A stretch of DNA of 60,512 nt, from positions 1-60,512 of the forward strand of contig CAMLLU010000033.1 in assembly GCA_946480925.1 (NCBI GenBank). Direction: 5' to 3'. Positions 18,578-27,536 of this stretch are shown here, piece by piece. Both the position numbers and the translations under genes were made by a program. Below the pieces are notes generated by a model, which searched no databases, was not told the DNA's origin, and saw nothing but the letters and a program-made list of their open reading frames with translations. Source of the DNA: an uncultured Rivibacter sp. (GTDB taxonomy: Bacteria; Pseudomonadota; Gammaproteobacteria; Burkholderiales; Burkholderiaceae). The number at the start of each line of letters is the position of its first letter. The stretch's first letter is position 1.

Positions 18578-20395
18578 ATGTCTGCTCGTCTGAACAAGAC
18601 CGTCGTGGCCCGCGCGGCCGCGGCGGCGCTGGTGTGCACCGCTGCTGTCCCCGCATGGGCGGTGGACTGGCCCAGCGGTTATTCCAAGTGCGCCGACGAA
18701 GGCGAAACCTGCAAGGCCGGTTCGGTCGTGCGGCCGGTGTCGTTCGGCATCAAGGACAAGTGGGTCATCAAGAACCTGTCGGGCGACATCGCCTGCACGG
18801 TGGCCACCTTCGGCGCCGACCCGTACCCCGGCCTCGCGAAGAAATGCGCGGTGGGGCCGGTGGGTTCGACCACGCCTGCACCCACACCCACGCCGACCCC
18901 GGCGCCCACGCCGGCACCGACACCCGCCCCCACGCCGACGCCTGCGCCCGCACCCGCCGACCGCGCCTGCCCGGTGCCCGTGCTGCCCTCGGGCGTCATC
19001 GATGCGGCCACCGTGCGCCGCGGCCTGCCCGCGGCACAGATCAACCCGAAGCACGGCGTGCGCACCTACACGGCGGCGGTGGCCATCGACGGCAAGCACG
19101 ATCCGTCGAACTACCGTGCGGCACCGGTGCTGCCCGCATGGCAGTTCGCGGTGACCGACCCCACGGCGGGGCAACTGAGCTTCGAATGCCAGCCGGCACC
19201 CGCGAACGGCTGGCACGGCTTTGCGCGCAACGGCTCGGGCCACCGCCCGGTGCTCGTGACCGGCGGCTCGGGCGCGGCCAAGAACCGCGTCTACACCGTG
19301 TTCAACAAGGAGCAGCTGCTCAAGGCCATCAACGAAGCGCGTGACGAGCCCAAGATCATCCGCATCGTCGGCCACATCGACTTCCGCTGGGACAGCGGCA
19401 CCTTCCGCGAATACACCAGCTTCGCTGACCAGAAGCAGGGCGGCTCGCTGCAGGTGCCGTCGAACACCACGCTGGTGGGCATCAACGTCAACGGTCAGCC
19501 CGCGCGCATCACCGGCACGCAGGTGCTCATCGGACAGGAGCTGCCGCAGGCCGCGGGCGGCGACCCCGAAGCCGATTTCAAGGCCTGGGTCGCTTCAGGC
19601 AAGGACGGCGAGGACTACCCCACGTGGACGCGCAACGTCATCGTGCGCAACCTGCAGATCGACACCCCGTGGGACGTGAACCCCGAAGACTCCGCCAACG
19701 CCTACATGGACGGCGTGACGATCTCGCGTGCGCAGCACGTGTGGATCGACCACGTGACTGTGAGCGACGGCGACACGCCCGACTCGCTGGCCAGCGACAC
19801 GCGGCATGACGGCGGCCTCGACATCGTGCGCGGCTCCGACTACGTCACCGTGTCGGCCAGCCGCTTCCACAAGCACGGCAAGCTCACCCTGGTGGGCAAC
19901 GGCGACTCCGGCCGTGCATGGAGCGACGCGGGGCGGCTGCACACCACGTTCACCGGCAACTGGTGGGACAGCCTCGGCTCCCGCCAGCCGCTGGCGCGCT
20001 TCGGGCAGGTGCACCTCTACAACAACCTCGTCACCGGCAGCACCTCCACGGCCGACAAGGACGTGAAGTTCGGCTCCGCGCTGAACGTGCGCTACCAGTC
20101 CGACGTGATCTCGCAGAGCAACTTCTACGACTTCACCGGCCTGAAGCCAGCCGAGGTGTGCGGCAAGCTGGCCACCGGCAAGACCGCCACGAGCTTCCGC
20201 AGCTCCGGGCAGCGCTTCATCAGCGACAAGGGCGACGACGGCAAGCCGATGGCAGGCGTCATCACCGTGGAGCTGCAGGGTTGCGACGGCCTGCCGGTGA
20301 AGCAGCTGTGGAGCCCGCCGTACGGCTACGCACTGCAGCGGGCCGACAACCTGCGCAGCCTGCTGCGCAACAGCGCCGGGGCCGGAAGGCTCTGA
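18578..20395 (+). CDS. Large modular pectate lyase (PL1) with the same Cys module
   Basis: This secreted 605-residue lyase has the start MSARLNKTVVARAAAAALV, a signal peptide ending AWA, then the same four-Cys module as the preceding gene ([29 protein letters not shown]). A PTPA linker and an extra stretch of about 120 residues (RACPVPVLPSGVIDAA onward) precede the PL1 helix. Catalytic-region motifs are VWIDHVTVSDGD and RQPLARFGQVHLYNNLV, with both Arg of RxPxxR present. The extra segment contains MVGIN-type pectate lyase core flanks but I do not recognise it as a known domain. The ATG at 18578, after GAGAGGAAG, was chosen because it opens the signal peptide. Confidence 0.92.
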   Translation: MSARLNKTVVARAAAAALVCTAAVPAWAVDWPSGYSKCADEGETCKAGSVVRPVSFGIKDKWVIKNLSGDIACTVATFGADPYPGLAKKCAVGPVGSTTPAPTPTPTPAPTPAPTPAPTPTPAPAPADRACPVPVLPSGVIDAATVRRGLPAAQINPKHGVRTYTAAVAIDGKHDPSNYRAAPVLPAWQFAVTDPTAGQLSFECQPAPANGWHGFARNGSGHRPVLVTGGSGAAKNRVYTVFNKEQLLKAINEARDEPKIIRIVGHIDFRWDSGTFREYTSFADQKQGGSLQVPSNTTLVGINVNGQPARITGTQVLIGQELPQAAGGDPEADFKAWVASGKDGEDYPTWTRNVIVRNLQIDTPWDVNPEDSANAYMDGVTISRAQHVWIDHVTVSDGDTPDSLASDTRHDGGLDIVRGSDYVTVSASRFHKHGKLTLVGNGDSGRAWSDAGRLHTTFTGNWWDSLGSRQPLARFGQVHLYNNLVTGSTSTADKDVKFGSALNVRYQSDVISQSNFYDFTGLKPAEVCGKLATGKTATSFRSSGQRFISDKGDDGKPMAGVITVELQGCDGLPVKQLWSPPYGYALQRADNLRSLLRNSAGAGRL

Positions 20396-20429
20396 GCCTG
20401 ACATCGCTTCACGTTGAAACACGGCCGCT

Positions 20430-20454
20430 GGCCTGACGCCTTGCGGTGGAAACA
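20430..20454 (+). promoter_or_regulatory. Shared 25-nt leader block, copy 2, with following inverted repeat
   Basis: This copy matches 16892-16916 at 22 of 25 positions and lies 57 bp before the pectinesterase start. It is followed by ACGGTGC and GCACCGT, which can pair as a hairpin. A KdgR half-site TTGAAAC lies just upstream near 20414-20420. Confidence 0.45.
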
Positions 20455-20511
20455 AAAACGGTGCCGTCGGCCTGCGCCACGAGCACCGTCCACCCCGAGA
20501 GGAGACAAGAC

Positions 20512-21873
20512 ATGAAGACAGTACAACGTTCGCTGCTGCTGGGCCTGCTGATGGGGCTGGTGGCGGCCACCACCGCCTGCGGTGGCGGTGACGACGACAC
20601 CCCTGCCGGCGCAGCGCCGACACCTGCACCGGCCGCAACGCCGACCCCTTCGCCCACGCCGGCACCCACGCCCACGCCGACCCCGTCCCCCACGCCGGCA
20701 CCTACACCGGCACCCACCCCGACACCGGCACCTCCGCCCGCCAGCACGGCGACCCGCCCGCAGCTCTCTGACACGCAGGCGCTCGACTACACGGTTGCCA
20801 GGTACCTCGCGCAAGCCGGCACGCTGACCGGTGCCAACGGTGCGGGCCTCACCACCGACAACTGGCTGCCCCCGGCCATCGGCGACGTGGCCACGTTCAC
20901 CGCCACCTACACCGTCGCCGCCGACGGCAGCGGCACGCACACCACCGTGCAGGCGGCCATCGACGCGGTGCCCGCGGCCAGCGCGAGCAGCACGCGCGTG
21001 TACATCCGCGTGAAGCCCGGCACCTACCGCGAGCTCGTGTGCGCCAAGGACAAGGCGCCCATCACGCTGTACGGCACCTCGGCCGACGCGAGCGAGGTCG
21101 TCATCGTGAACGGCAACTACAACGGCAAGGCCAAGACCGCCAACGTGGACTCGGCCAACCCCTGCAACGCCAACCTCGCAGGCGCCACCTACGGCACCAG
21201 CGGCAGCGCCTCGGTGGCCATCTACAGCCATGAGTTCCACGCCAAGAACCTCACCTTCGCCAACGACGCGATGAACGCCGTGGACCACGGCACCGGCTAC
21301 CCCGCGGGCGCCTCGGGCTCCGGCGGCGCGCAGGCCGTGGCGCTCATGACGCAGGCCGACAAGCTGGTGTTCGAGAACGTACGCGTGGTGGGCCACCAGG
21401 ATTCGCTGTACGTCAAGTCGACCAACAACACCGTGGTGGCGCGCGCCTACTTCAAGGTGAGCCACATCCAGGGCGACACCGACTTCATCTTCGGCCGCGG
21501 CGTCATCGTGCTCGACCAGTGCCGCATCCACTACGTCAGCACGCGGCTGCCGGTGGGCGCAGCCACCACCATGCTCGCGCCCAGCACCTCGCCGAACAAC
21601 AACTACGGCCTGCTCGCCATCGACAGCGAGTTCACCTCCGACAGCGGCGCCACCGCCAACGTGACCTACCTCGGCCGCGCGTGGGACGAAGGCGTGGCCA
21701 GCGGTACCTACGTGGCCGGCACCTCCCCCAACGGCCAGGCGCTGGTGCGCAACAGCACGCTCGGCGCGCACATCCGCAAGGTGGATCCATGGGGCACCTC
21801 GACCTCGGGCCGCGCCTACAGCGACACGGGCAACCGCTTCGCGGAGCATCGCAACACCGAGGTGGCGCCATGA
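20512..21873 (+). CDS. Pectinesterase (CE8) lipoprotein
   Basis: This enzyme removes methyl esters from pectin, making it a pectate lyase substrate. The 453-residue product begins [20 protein letters not shown] and has a lipobox-like TTAC followed by GGGDDD, so it is probably anchored in a membrane. A PTPA/PTPS linker (about residues 40-80) joins the CE8 domain. Catalytic landmarks are GGAQAVAL (Gln), VGHQDSLY (Asp), [12 protein letters not shown] (Asp) and YLGRAWD (Arg, Trp). Its stop overlaps the start of the next lyase by 4 bp, so esterase and lyase are co-translated. Confidence 0.93.
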   Translation: MKTVQRSLLLGLLMGLVAATTACGGGDDDTPAGAAPTPAPAATPTPSPTPAPTPTPTPSPTPAPTPAPTPTPAPPPASTATRPQLSDTQALDYTVARYLAQAGTLTGANGAGLTTDNWLPPAIGDVATFTATYTVAADGSGTHTTVQAAIDAVPAASASSTRVYIRVKPGTYRELVCAKDKAPITLYGTSADASEVVIVNGNYNGKAKTANVDSANPCNANLAGATYGTSGSASVAIYSHEFHAKNLTFANDAMNAVDHGTGYPAGASGSGGAQAVALMTQADKLVFENVRVVGHQDSLYVKSTNNTVVARAYFKVSHIQGDTDFIFGRGVIVLDQCRIHYVSTRLPVGAATTMLAPSTSPNNNYGLLAIDSEFTSDSGATANVTYLGRAWDEGVASGTYVAGTSPNGQALVRNSTLGAHIRKVDPWGTSTSGRAYSDTGNRFAEHRNTEVAP

Positions 21874-23663
21874 GACATCGCCTTGCGCTGCTGGCCGCGA
21901 CCGCGGCCTTGTTCGCCTGCGGCGGCGGTGACGATGAACCTGCCCCGGCGCCCGCACCCGCACCGGCGCCCAGCTCAGGCGTGCCCGGCTCGCTGGGGGC
22001 CGACGGCTGGGCCACCGTCATCCCGGACGGCTCGGCCTTCGTCGTGACCGGCGGCGATGCGGCCGACGCGGCCCACACCTACACGGTGACCAACCGCGCC
22101 CAGCTCATTGCCGCGCTGTACGGCTCGGCCTCGGCCGACCCCGGCACCGCGACGCCCGACGACACGCCCAAGCGCATCCTCATTCAAGGCACGGTGGATC
22201 TCAACGTCAGCGACGCGAACGTCGAGATGACGCCCGAGGCCTACATGGCGGGCTGCGCGACACCCTACACCTCGGCCGCGGCCTTCTGGGCGGACTACAA
22301 GACGGCCTATGCGCCGCAGGCCTGGCTGAAGCAATCGCTCGAGTCCGACAACAAGCCGCCAGCGCTGCCCACCGCGGCGCCCGGCGGCGGCCTCTCGCTC
22401 GAGGGGCAGCGCGTCTGCTTCGCGCAGGCGCAAGGCAAGCGCGTGGTGCTGCGCGTGGGCTCCAACACGTCCATCCTCGGCGTGGGCAGCGACGCGAAGA
22501 TCGTGCGCGGCAACCTGCGCCTGGGCGACGTGTCCGTGAGCAGCAGCAAGGACGCCAACGGCTACGCCGTGCTCAGCCGCAACACGCTGGCGCGCAACGT
22601 CGTGATCCGCAACGTCGCGTTCGAGGACTCGTACGACTTCTTCCCCGCCTGGGACCCGAAGGACTCGTTCAGCATCGCGAGCAGCGACTTCGGCACCGGC
22701 CAGTGCGCCAAGGCCTACGACGCGGCCGCCGATACCGGCCCGCACCAGTGCCCCTCGCGCAAGGGCGGGCGCTGGAACTCGGCGTACGACCTCGTCTCGG
22801 TGCTCAATGCCACGCAGGTCTGGATCGACCACAACACCTTCAGCGACGGCGCACGGCCCGACAAGCTCGACCCGCCGGTGCCCGAATGGGCTGCGCCCTT
22901 CAACGAGGCCGAGCAGAAGGTGCAGCACCACGACGGCGCGGTGGACGTGTCGATGCTCGGCTCGCAGATCACGCTGTCGTACAACCACTTCCTGAACCAC
23001 GACAAGGTCAGCCTGCTGGGCGGCAGCGACACCGCCGCGGCCTACAGCGACGGCACCAATGTCGTGGCGCGCACCGGGCCCGACAAGATGGCGGTGACCT
23101 TTCACCACAACCGCTTCGAGAACTCGGTGCAGCGCCAGCCGCGTGCGCGCTTCGGCAAGGTCCACGTCTACAACAACCTCTACCAGGGCATGCTCAAGCC
23201 GAGCGGCAGCAGCGTCACGCCGCCCGACTACGCCTGGTCGGTGGCCTGGACCATCGGCACGGCCTCCAAGCTCTACGTCGAGGCCAACGTGCTCGAAGTG
23301 GCACCGGGCGCTGCGGGCGACACGCTGCCGAGCGCGGCGAAGCTCACCTTCGGTGACAGCGTGTCGTCGAGCACTTCCAACCGCGACCGGTGCACCGCCG
23401 CCGCACCCGGCCCGGCGTATGCCGCGGCCGACTGCGACACCTACTTCCATGCGACCGGCACGCTGCTCAACGGCACGCTGGTGCCCGAAGGCAGCCTGCT
23501 CGCCGCAGCCCAGGCCAAGGCGAGCAGCAGCACGGTGGCGGTGAAGGCGCTAGATGCGAACTACTGGGTGCCTTCTGCGAGCTATGCCTACAGCGCGCAG
23601 GCGGTCGAGGTGGTGAAAGCCGACGTGCAGGCCAAGGCCGGTGCCGGAAAGCTTCCGAGATGA
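21870..23663 (+). CDS. Pectate lyase (PL1) lipoprotein
   Basis: This 597-residue lyase overlaps the pectinesterase stop (ATGA). It starts [23 protein letters not shown], a lipoprotein signal with Cys17, followed by a short Pro/Ala linker. The PL1 domain has VWIDHNTFSDG, HHDGAVDVS, VTFHHNRF and RQPRARFGKVHVYNNLYQG. It is larger than simple PL1 enzymes because of inserts, including a segment with ATPYTSAAAFWADYKTAYAP near residues 130-150. The GGGDD after Cys may favour outer-membrane placement. Confidence 0.9.
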   Translation: MRHRLALLAATAALFACGGGDDEPAPAPAPAPAPSSGVPGSLGADGWATVIPDGSAFVVTGGDAADAAHTYTVTNRAQLIAALYGSASADPGTATPDDTPKRILIQGTVDLNVSDANVEMTPEAYMAGCATPYTSAAAFWADYKTAYAPQAWLKQSLESDNKPPALPTAAPGGGLSLEGQRVCFAQAQGKRVVLRVGSNTSILGVGSDAKIVRGNLRLGDVSVSSSKDANGYAVLSRNTLARNVVIRNVAFEDSYDFFPAWDPKDSFSIASSDFGTGQCAKAYDAAADTGPHQCPSRKGGRWNSAYDLVSVLNATQVWIDHNTFSDGARPDKLDPPVPEWAAPFNEAEQKVQHHDGAVDVSMLGSQITLSYNHFLNHDKVSLLGGSDTAAAYSDGTNVVARTGPDKMAVTFHHNRFENSVQRQPRARFGKVHVYNNLYQGMLKPSGSSVTPPDYAWSVAWTIGTASKLYVEANVLEVAPGAAGDTLPSAAKLTFGDSVSSSTSNRDRCTAAAPGPAYAAADCDTYFHATGTLLNGTLVPEGSLLAAAQAKASSSTVAVKALDANYWVPSASYAYSAQAVEVVKADVQAKAGAGKLPR

Positions 23664-23676
23664 ACCCGACATGGCG

Positions 23677-23769
23677 CCTTCTCCCGCTGGCGGGAGAAGG
23701 CGGGGGATGAGGGGCGGACAGCCTGGATGCACCCTCACCCCAACCCTCTCCCGCCTGCGGGAGAGGGGG
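23677..23769. repeat. REP/BIME-like double hairpin, copy 2
   Basis: This has the same two-hairpin plan as 11064-11155, with the same arms CCTTCTCCCGC/GCGGGAGAAGG and CCCTCTCCCGC/GCGGGAGAGGG and a diverged centre. It lies between two pectate lyase genes, 14-35 bp from their ends. Confidence 0.9.
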
Positions 23770-23803
23770 CTCATTCAAGCGACAAGCACAAAGGATGTAT
23801 GCG

Positions 23804-25123
23804 ATGAACCACACGCGAATTGCCACCCTCGTCGCGGCCTTGCTGCTGGCGCTGGCGGCCGGCTGCGCCACGGCGCCGACGGGGGATGCCCGCGACGTCA
23901 GCCGCGAAGCCTTGGCCGAAGGCGACGGCTGGGCCGCGGCCGACAGCGGCACCTGGGGCGGTGCCGACGCGAAGCCCGAGCACGTCCATGAAGTGCGCAA
24001 CCGCGCAGAACTGGTGGCCGCCCTCGCGCTGGGCCGTGCCGAGAACGGGCCATCGAGCTCGCCCAAGGTCGTGAAGGTGCGCGGCACCATCGACCTGAGC
24101 GTGGGCGACGACAACCGCCCGCTCGGCTTCGACGACTACCGCGACCCCGCCTTCGACTTCGAGGCCTACCTCAAGGCTTACGACCCCGCCGTGTGGGGCA
24201 AGAAGCCGCTGGAAGGCCCGCTCGAAGAAGCGCGCAAGCGCTCGGCCAGGCGCCAGGCCGAGCGCGTGGTGGTGCGCGTGCCGTCGAACACCACGCTGGT
24301 GGGCGTGGGCCGCGACGCGCGCATCGTGCACGGCATGCTGCTGCTCGAAAAGGTCGAGAACGTCATCATCCGCAACATCGCCTTCGAAGACGCCTACGAC
24401 CACTTCCCGAAGTGGGACCCGAAGGACAACGCCGACGGCGAATGGAACAGCGAGTACGACAACGTGTCGCTGCGCGGCGCCAGCAACGTGTGGGTGGACC
24501 ACTGCACCTTCAGCGACGGCGACCGGCCCGACCACACCGCCCGCGTGGCGCTGGGCCGGCCCATGCAGCACCACGACGGCCTGCTCGACATCACGCACCA
24601 GTCGAACAACGTGACCGTCTCGTGGAACCACTTCAAGGACCACGACAAGACCGCGCTGGTGGGCGGCAGCGACTCGAACAAGGCCGACGACGGCAAGCTC
24701 AAGGTCACCTTCCACCACAACCTGTGGGAGCGCACCAGGGAGCGTGCGCCGCGAGTGCGCTACGGCGAAGTGCACGTCTACAACAACCTCTACGTGGTGG
24801 GCACCACGCCGCCGGCGGCCTATGGCTATTCCATCGGCGTGGGCGTGAGCTCGCGCGTCTTCAGCGAAAACAACGTGTGGGAAACCCCGGCCGACGTGCC
24901 GGCCGCCGCGCTGGTGAAGCTGTGGAAGGGCAACGCCTTCTTCGACCGGGGCAGCCTGCGCAACGGTACGGCGGTGGACCTGCTGGCCGCGCTGCGCAGT
25001 GCCAACCCGGGCGCCACCATCGCGGCAGACGTGGGCTGGCAGCCGCGCCTGCGCACCGGCATCGACGCCGCGGCCGACGTGGCCGCGAAGGTGCGTGCCT
25101 CGGCGGGAGCGGGCCGCCTGTGA
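23804..25123 (+). CDS. Pectate lyase (PL1) lipoprotein, compact form
   Basis: This 439-residue lyase begins MNHTRIATLVAALLLALAAGC, a good lipobox (LAAGC). I placed the start at 23804, nine bases after AAGG; an ATG at 23795 overlaps that site. Motifs are VWVDHCTFSDGDRPDH, HHDGLLDITH, VSWNHFKDHDK and RAPRVRYGEVHVYNNLY. It is a separate paralogue from the preceding lipoprotein lyase, sharing the WDPKD and DGDRPD text. It ends 34 bp before the exporter gene. Confidence 0.92.
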   Translation: MNHTRIATLVAALLLALAAGCATAPTGDARDVSREALAEGDGWAAADSGTWGGADAKPEHVHEVRNRAELVAALALGRAENGPSSSPKVVKVRGTIDLSVGDDNRPLGFDDYRDPAFDFEAYLKAYDPAVWGKKPLEGPLEEARKRSARRQAERVVVRVPSNTTLVGVGRDARIVHGMLLLEKVENVIIRNIAFEDAYDHFPKWDPKDNADGEWNSEYDNVSLRGASNVWVDHCTFSDGDRPDHTARVALGRPMQHHDGLLDITHQSNNVTVSWNHFKDHDKTALVGGSDSNKADDGKLKVTFHHNLWERTRERAPRVRYGEVHVYNNLYVVGTTPPAAYGYSIGVGVSSRVFSENNVWETPADVPAAALVKLWKGNAFFDRGSLRNGTAVDLLAALRSANPGATIAADVGWQPRLRTGIDAAADVAAKVRASAGAGRL

Positions 25124-25157
25124 CACCGCGGCAGCCCTCGCTGCACGGCCTGCTTGC

Positions 25158-26555
25158 GTGAAGCAGCGCCGCGCGCAAGCCCCCTGGCGACGCCGGCTGC
25201 GCGTGGCGCTGCGACGCCAGCTCGGACGTCCGCGCGGCGCCTGGCCGCTGGCTGCGCCGGTGGTGCTGCAGGAGCTGGCGGTGGTGGCCAGCGGCGCGCT
25301 GGTCGTCATGCTGGCCAGCCACCTGGGGCCCGATGCGGTGGCCGCCATCGGCATGATCGACGCGCTGGGCTACCTGTTGCATGCGCTGTTCGTCGCGCTC
25401 GCCATCGGCGCCACGGTGACCGCCGCGCACTGCATGGGCGCGGGCCGCCACGGCGAGCTGCGCGCCGTGGCCGTGAGCGGCTTGTGGCTGGGGCTGGGGG
25501 CCGGGGCTCTGCTGGCGGTGGTGTTGTGGTTCACCCGCGGCTGGTGGATCGCGGTGTGCCTGCCCGGCGTGGAGCCGGCCGTGAGCCGGCAGGCCGAGGC
25601 GTATTTCCGCTGGCTCATCGTGGCCGACGTGCCCACCGGCGGGGTGCTGGTGGTTTGCGGCCTGCTGCGCGGCATGGGCCGCACGGCGAGCGCCACGCGG
25701 GTGAACGTGGCGACCAACGTGCTGCACGTGCTGGGCGCCGGCGCGCTGATGCATGGCACGTCGCTGGGTGTGGCCGGGGCCGGGGTTGCGCTGTTGTTTG
25801 CTCGTTCGGTGGGGCTTGCACTGGCGCTGCGCTCGCTGCGGCGCCGCGTGGGGCGCGGCACCACCGCGGTGGCCGGCGCACCGCAAGGCCTGCGGCCGCA
25901 GCCGCGCTACCTGCGCGCCATGCTGCGCCTGGGCTGGCCGGCCGCGCTGGAGGCAGGCTTCTTCCACGTGGGCAAGCTCATCACGCAGGGCATGGTGGCG
26001 GGCCTGGGCACCACCGCGATGGCGGCCAACTTCATCGCGTTCTCGATCACCGCGCTGCTCAACATCCCCGGCGCCGCGCTGGGCGTGGCCGCTACCACGA
26101 TGGTGGGCCAGCGCCTGGGCGCCCGCGACGTGGCCGGCGCGCGCCGCACGCTGCTGCACATCACGCGCAGCGCCACGCTGGCGCTGGTGGCCCTGGCCGC
26201 GCTGGTGCTGCCGCTGGCCCAACCCATCGCCTCGCTCTACGGCGGCGACGGCGAGGTGGTGCACGAGGCGGCGCAACTGGTGGCGCTGAACTGCCTGTTC
26301 ATGCCGGTGTGGGCGCTGTCGTTCGTGCTGCCGGCCGGCCTGCGCGGGGCGGGCGACACGCGCCACACGATGTGGGTGGCCAACGTGGGCATGTGGATGT
26401 GCCGCATCGGCACCGGCTACCTGCTGGGCATCGTGCTCGGCTGGGGCGTGGTGGGGGTGTGGCTGGGCATGTTTGCCGACTGGGGCGTGCGCGGCGCGCT
26501 GTTCTGGCGTCGCGCGCGGGGTGAGCGCTGGCTGCGGCACCGCCTGCTGGAGTGA
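25158..26555 (+). CDS. MATE family multidrug/organic exporter
   Basis: This 465-residue integral membrane protein has about twelve hydrophobic helices and MATE text: VLQELAVVASGALVVMLASHLGPDAVAAIG near the N-terminus and MAANFIAFSITALLNIPGAALGVAATTMVGQRLGARD in the second half. I use the GTG at 25158 as start because upstream reading shadows the lyase and the length then fits the family. MATE genes are not usual in pectin clusters; a role in exporting phenolics or uronate derivatives is only a guess. Confidence 0.85.
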   Translation: MKQRRAQAPWRRRLRVALRRQLGRPRGAWPLAAPVVLQELAVVASGALVVMLASHLGPDAVAAIGMIDALGYLLHALFVALAIGATVTAAHCMGAGRHGELRAVAVSGLWLGLGAGALLAVVLWFTRGWWIAVCLPGVEPAVSRQAEAYFRWLIVADVPTGGVLVVCGLLRGMGRTASATRVNVATNVLHVLGAGALMHGTSLGVAGAGVALLFARSVGLALALRSLRRRVGRGTTAVAGAPQGLRPQPRYLRAMLRLGWPAALEAGFFHVGKLITQGMVAGLGTTAMAANFIAFSITALLNIPGAALGVAATTMVGQRLGARDVAGARRTLLHITRSATLALVALAALVLPLAQPIASLYGGDGEVVHEAAQLVALNCLFMPVWALSFVLPAGLRGAGDTRHTMWVANVGMWMCRIGTGYLLGIVLGWGVVGVWLGMFADWGVRGALFWRRARGERWLRHRLLE

Positions 26556-26598
26556 TTTCCCGATGTCAGGCCACCCCGAAACGGCGACAATCCGTTAT

Positions 26599-26618
26599 TG
26601 AAACGCCATACCGCTTCA
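26599..26618. promoter_or_regulatory. Candidate autoregulatory palindrome before kdgR
   Basis: TGAAACG and CGCTTCA form inverse arms (one mismatch) around CCATAC, ending 11 bp before the kdgR start. The half-site TGAAAC equals that of the KdgR box, but spacing is 3 bp wider on each side than usual. Confidence 0.45.
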
Positions 26619-26629
26619 TTCAAAACACC

Positions 26630-27460
26630 ATGGACGACGATTCGCTCGACTCGAAACAGCCGGAATCGGTGGCGGCGGTCCTGAAGGTCTTTGCCATCCT
26701 GCAAGCCTTGGCCGAACGCAACGAAACCGGCATCTCCGAACTCTCGGTGCGGCTGGCCATGCCCAAGGCCACCGTCTACCGCTTCCTGCAGACCATGAAG
26801 ACCCTGGGCTTCGTGCGCCAGGAGACCGACAGCGAACGCTACGGCCTCACCATGAAGGTGTTCGAGCTGGGCACCAAGGCGCTGCAGTACCCCGACCTCG
26901 TGGAACTCGCCAAGCACCACATGCAGACGCTGTCGGACGTGACCGGCGAGACCATCCACCTGGGCATGCTCATCGACAGCGAGATCATCTACGTGCACAA
27001 GGTGGACTCGCGCCACATGCTGGGCATGTACTCGCGCGTGGGCCGGCGCGCCCCGATCCACTGCACCGCCATCGGCAAGTGCCTGCTCGCCTGGGAAAGC
27101 CCCGAGCGGCGCGATCACGTGCTCGCAGGCGCCGAGTTCAAGAAGTTCCGCGACAAGACCATCACCAGCCGCGAGGCCTTCATCGAAGAGCTCGATCGCA
27201 CCAAGGCACAGGGCTTCGGCCAGGACCGCGAAGAGTTCGACGACCACATCCGCTGCGTGGGCGTGCCCATCTTCGACCGGCTCAACCAGGCGGTGGCCGG
27301 CTTGAGCATTTCGTTCCCCACCTTCCGCTACGACGAAGCGCGTGAGCCCGAGATCGTGGCCATGCTGCGCGACGCGAGCCGCGCCATCTCGAAGCAGCTG
27401 GGCTGCTCGAACTTCCCGCTCGACGAGCAGGAGCCGGACTCGCGCCTGGCGCGGCGCTGA
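26630..27460 (+). CDS. kdgR: IclR-family transcriptional regulator, probable KdgR
   Basis: This 276-residue repressor has an N-terminal winged helix-turn-helix (SVAAVLKVFAILQALAER, ISELSVRLAMPKATVYRFLQTM) and a C-terminal IclR effector domain (TIHLGMLIDSEIIYVHKVD, RAPIHCTAIGKCLLAW). Family and place at the end of the pectin gene run identify it as the KdgR counterpart, which releases DNA when it binds KDG. The ATG at 26630 gives the family length. A variant of its own box lies just upstream. Confidence 0.87.
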   Translation: MDDDSLDSKQPESVAAVLKVFAILQALAERNETGISELSVRLAMPKATVYRFLQTMKTLGFVRQETDSERYGLTMKVFELGTKALQYPDLVELAKHHMQTLSDVTGETIHLGMLIDSEIIYVHKVDSRHMLGMYSRVGRRAPIHCTAIGKCLLAWESPERRDHVLAGAEFKKFRDKTITSREAFIEELDRTKAQGFGQDREEFDDHIRCVGVPIFDRLNQAVAGLSISFPTFRYDEAREPEIVAMLRDASRAISKQLGCSNFPLDEQEPDSRLARR

Positions 27461-27536
27461 AGGGCGGCTCAACCCTGAGCGCGCCGCACGCAGCCGATGC
27501 GGCTGCGCGGGCCCCAGCGAGGGGGCAAGCGGCTGT

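Noticed and set aside
20414..20428. KdgR box before the pectinesterase gene
   Set aside because: Only the left half TTGAAAC matches; the right half does not, so I list it only as a half-site.
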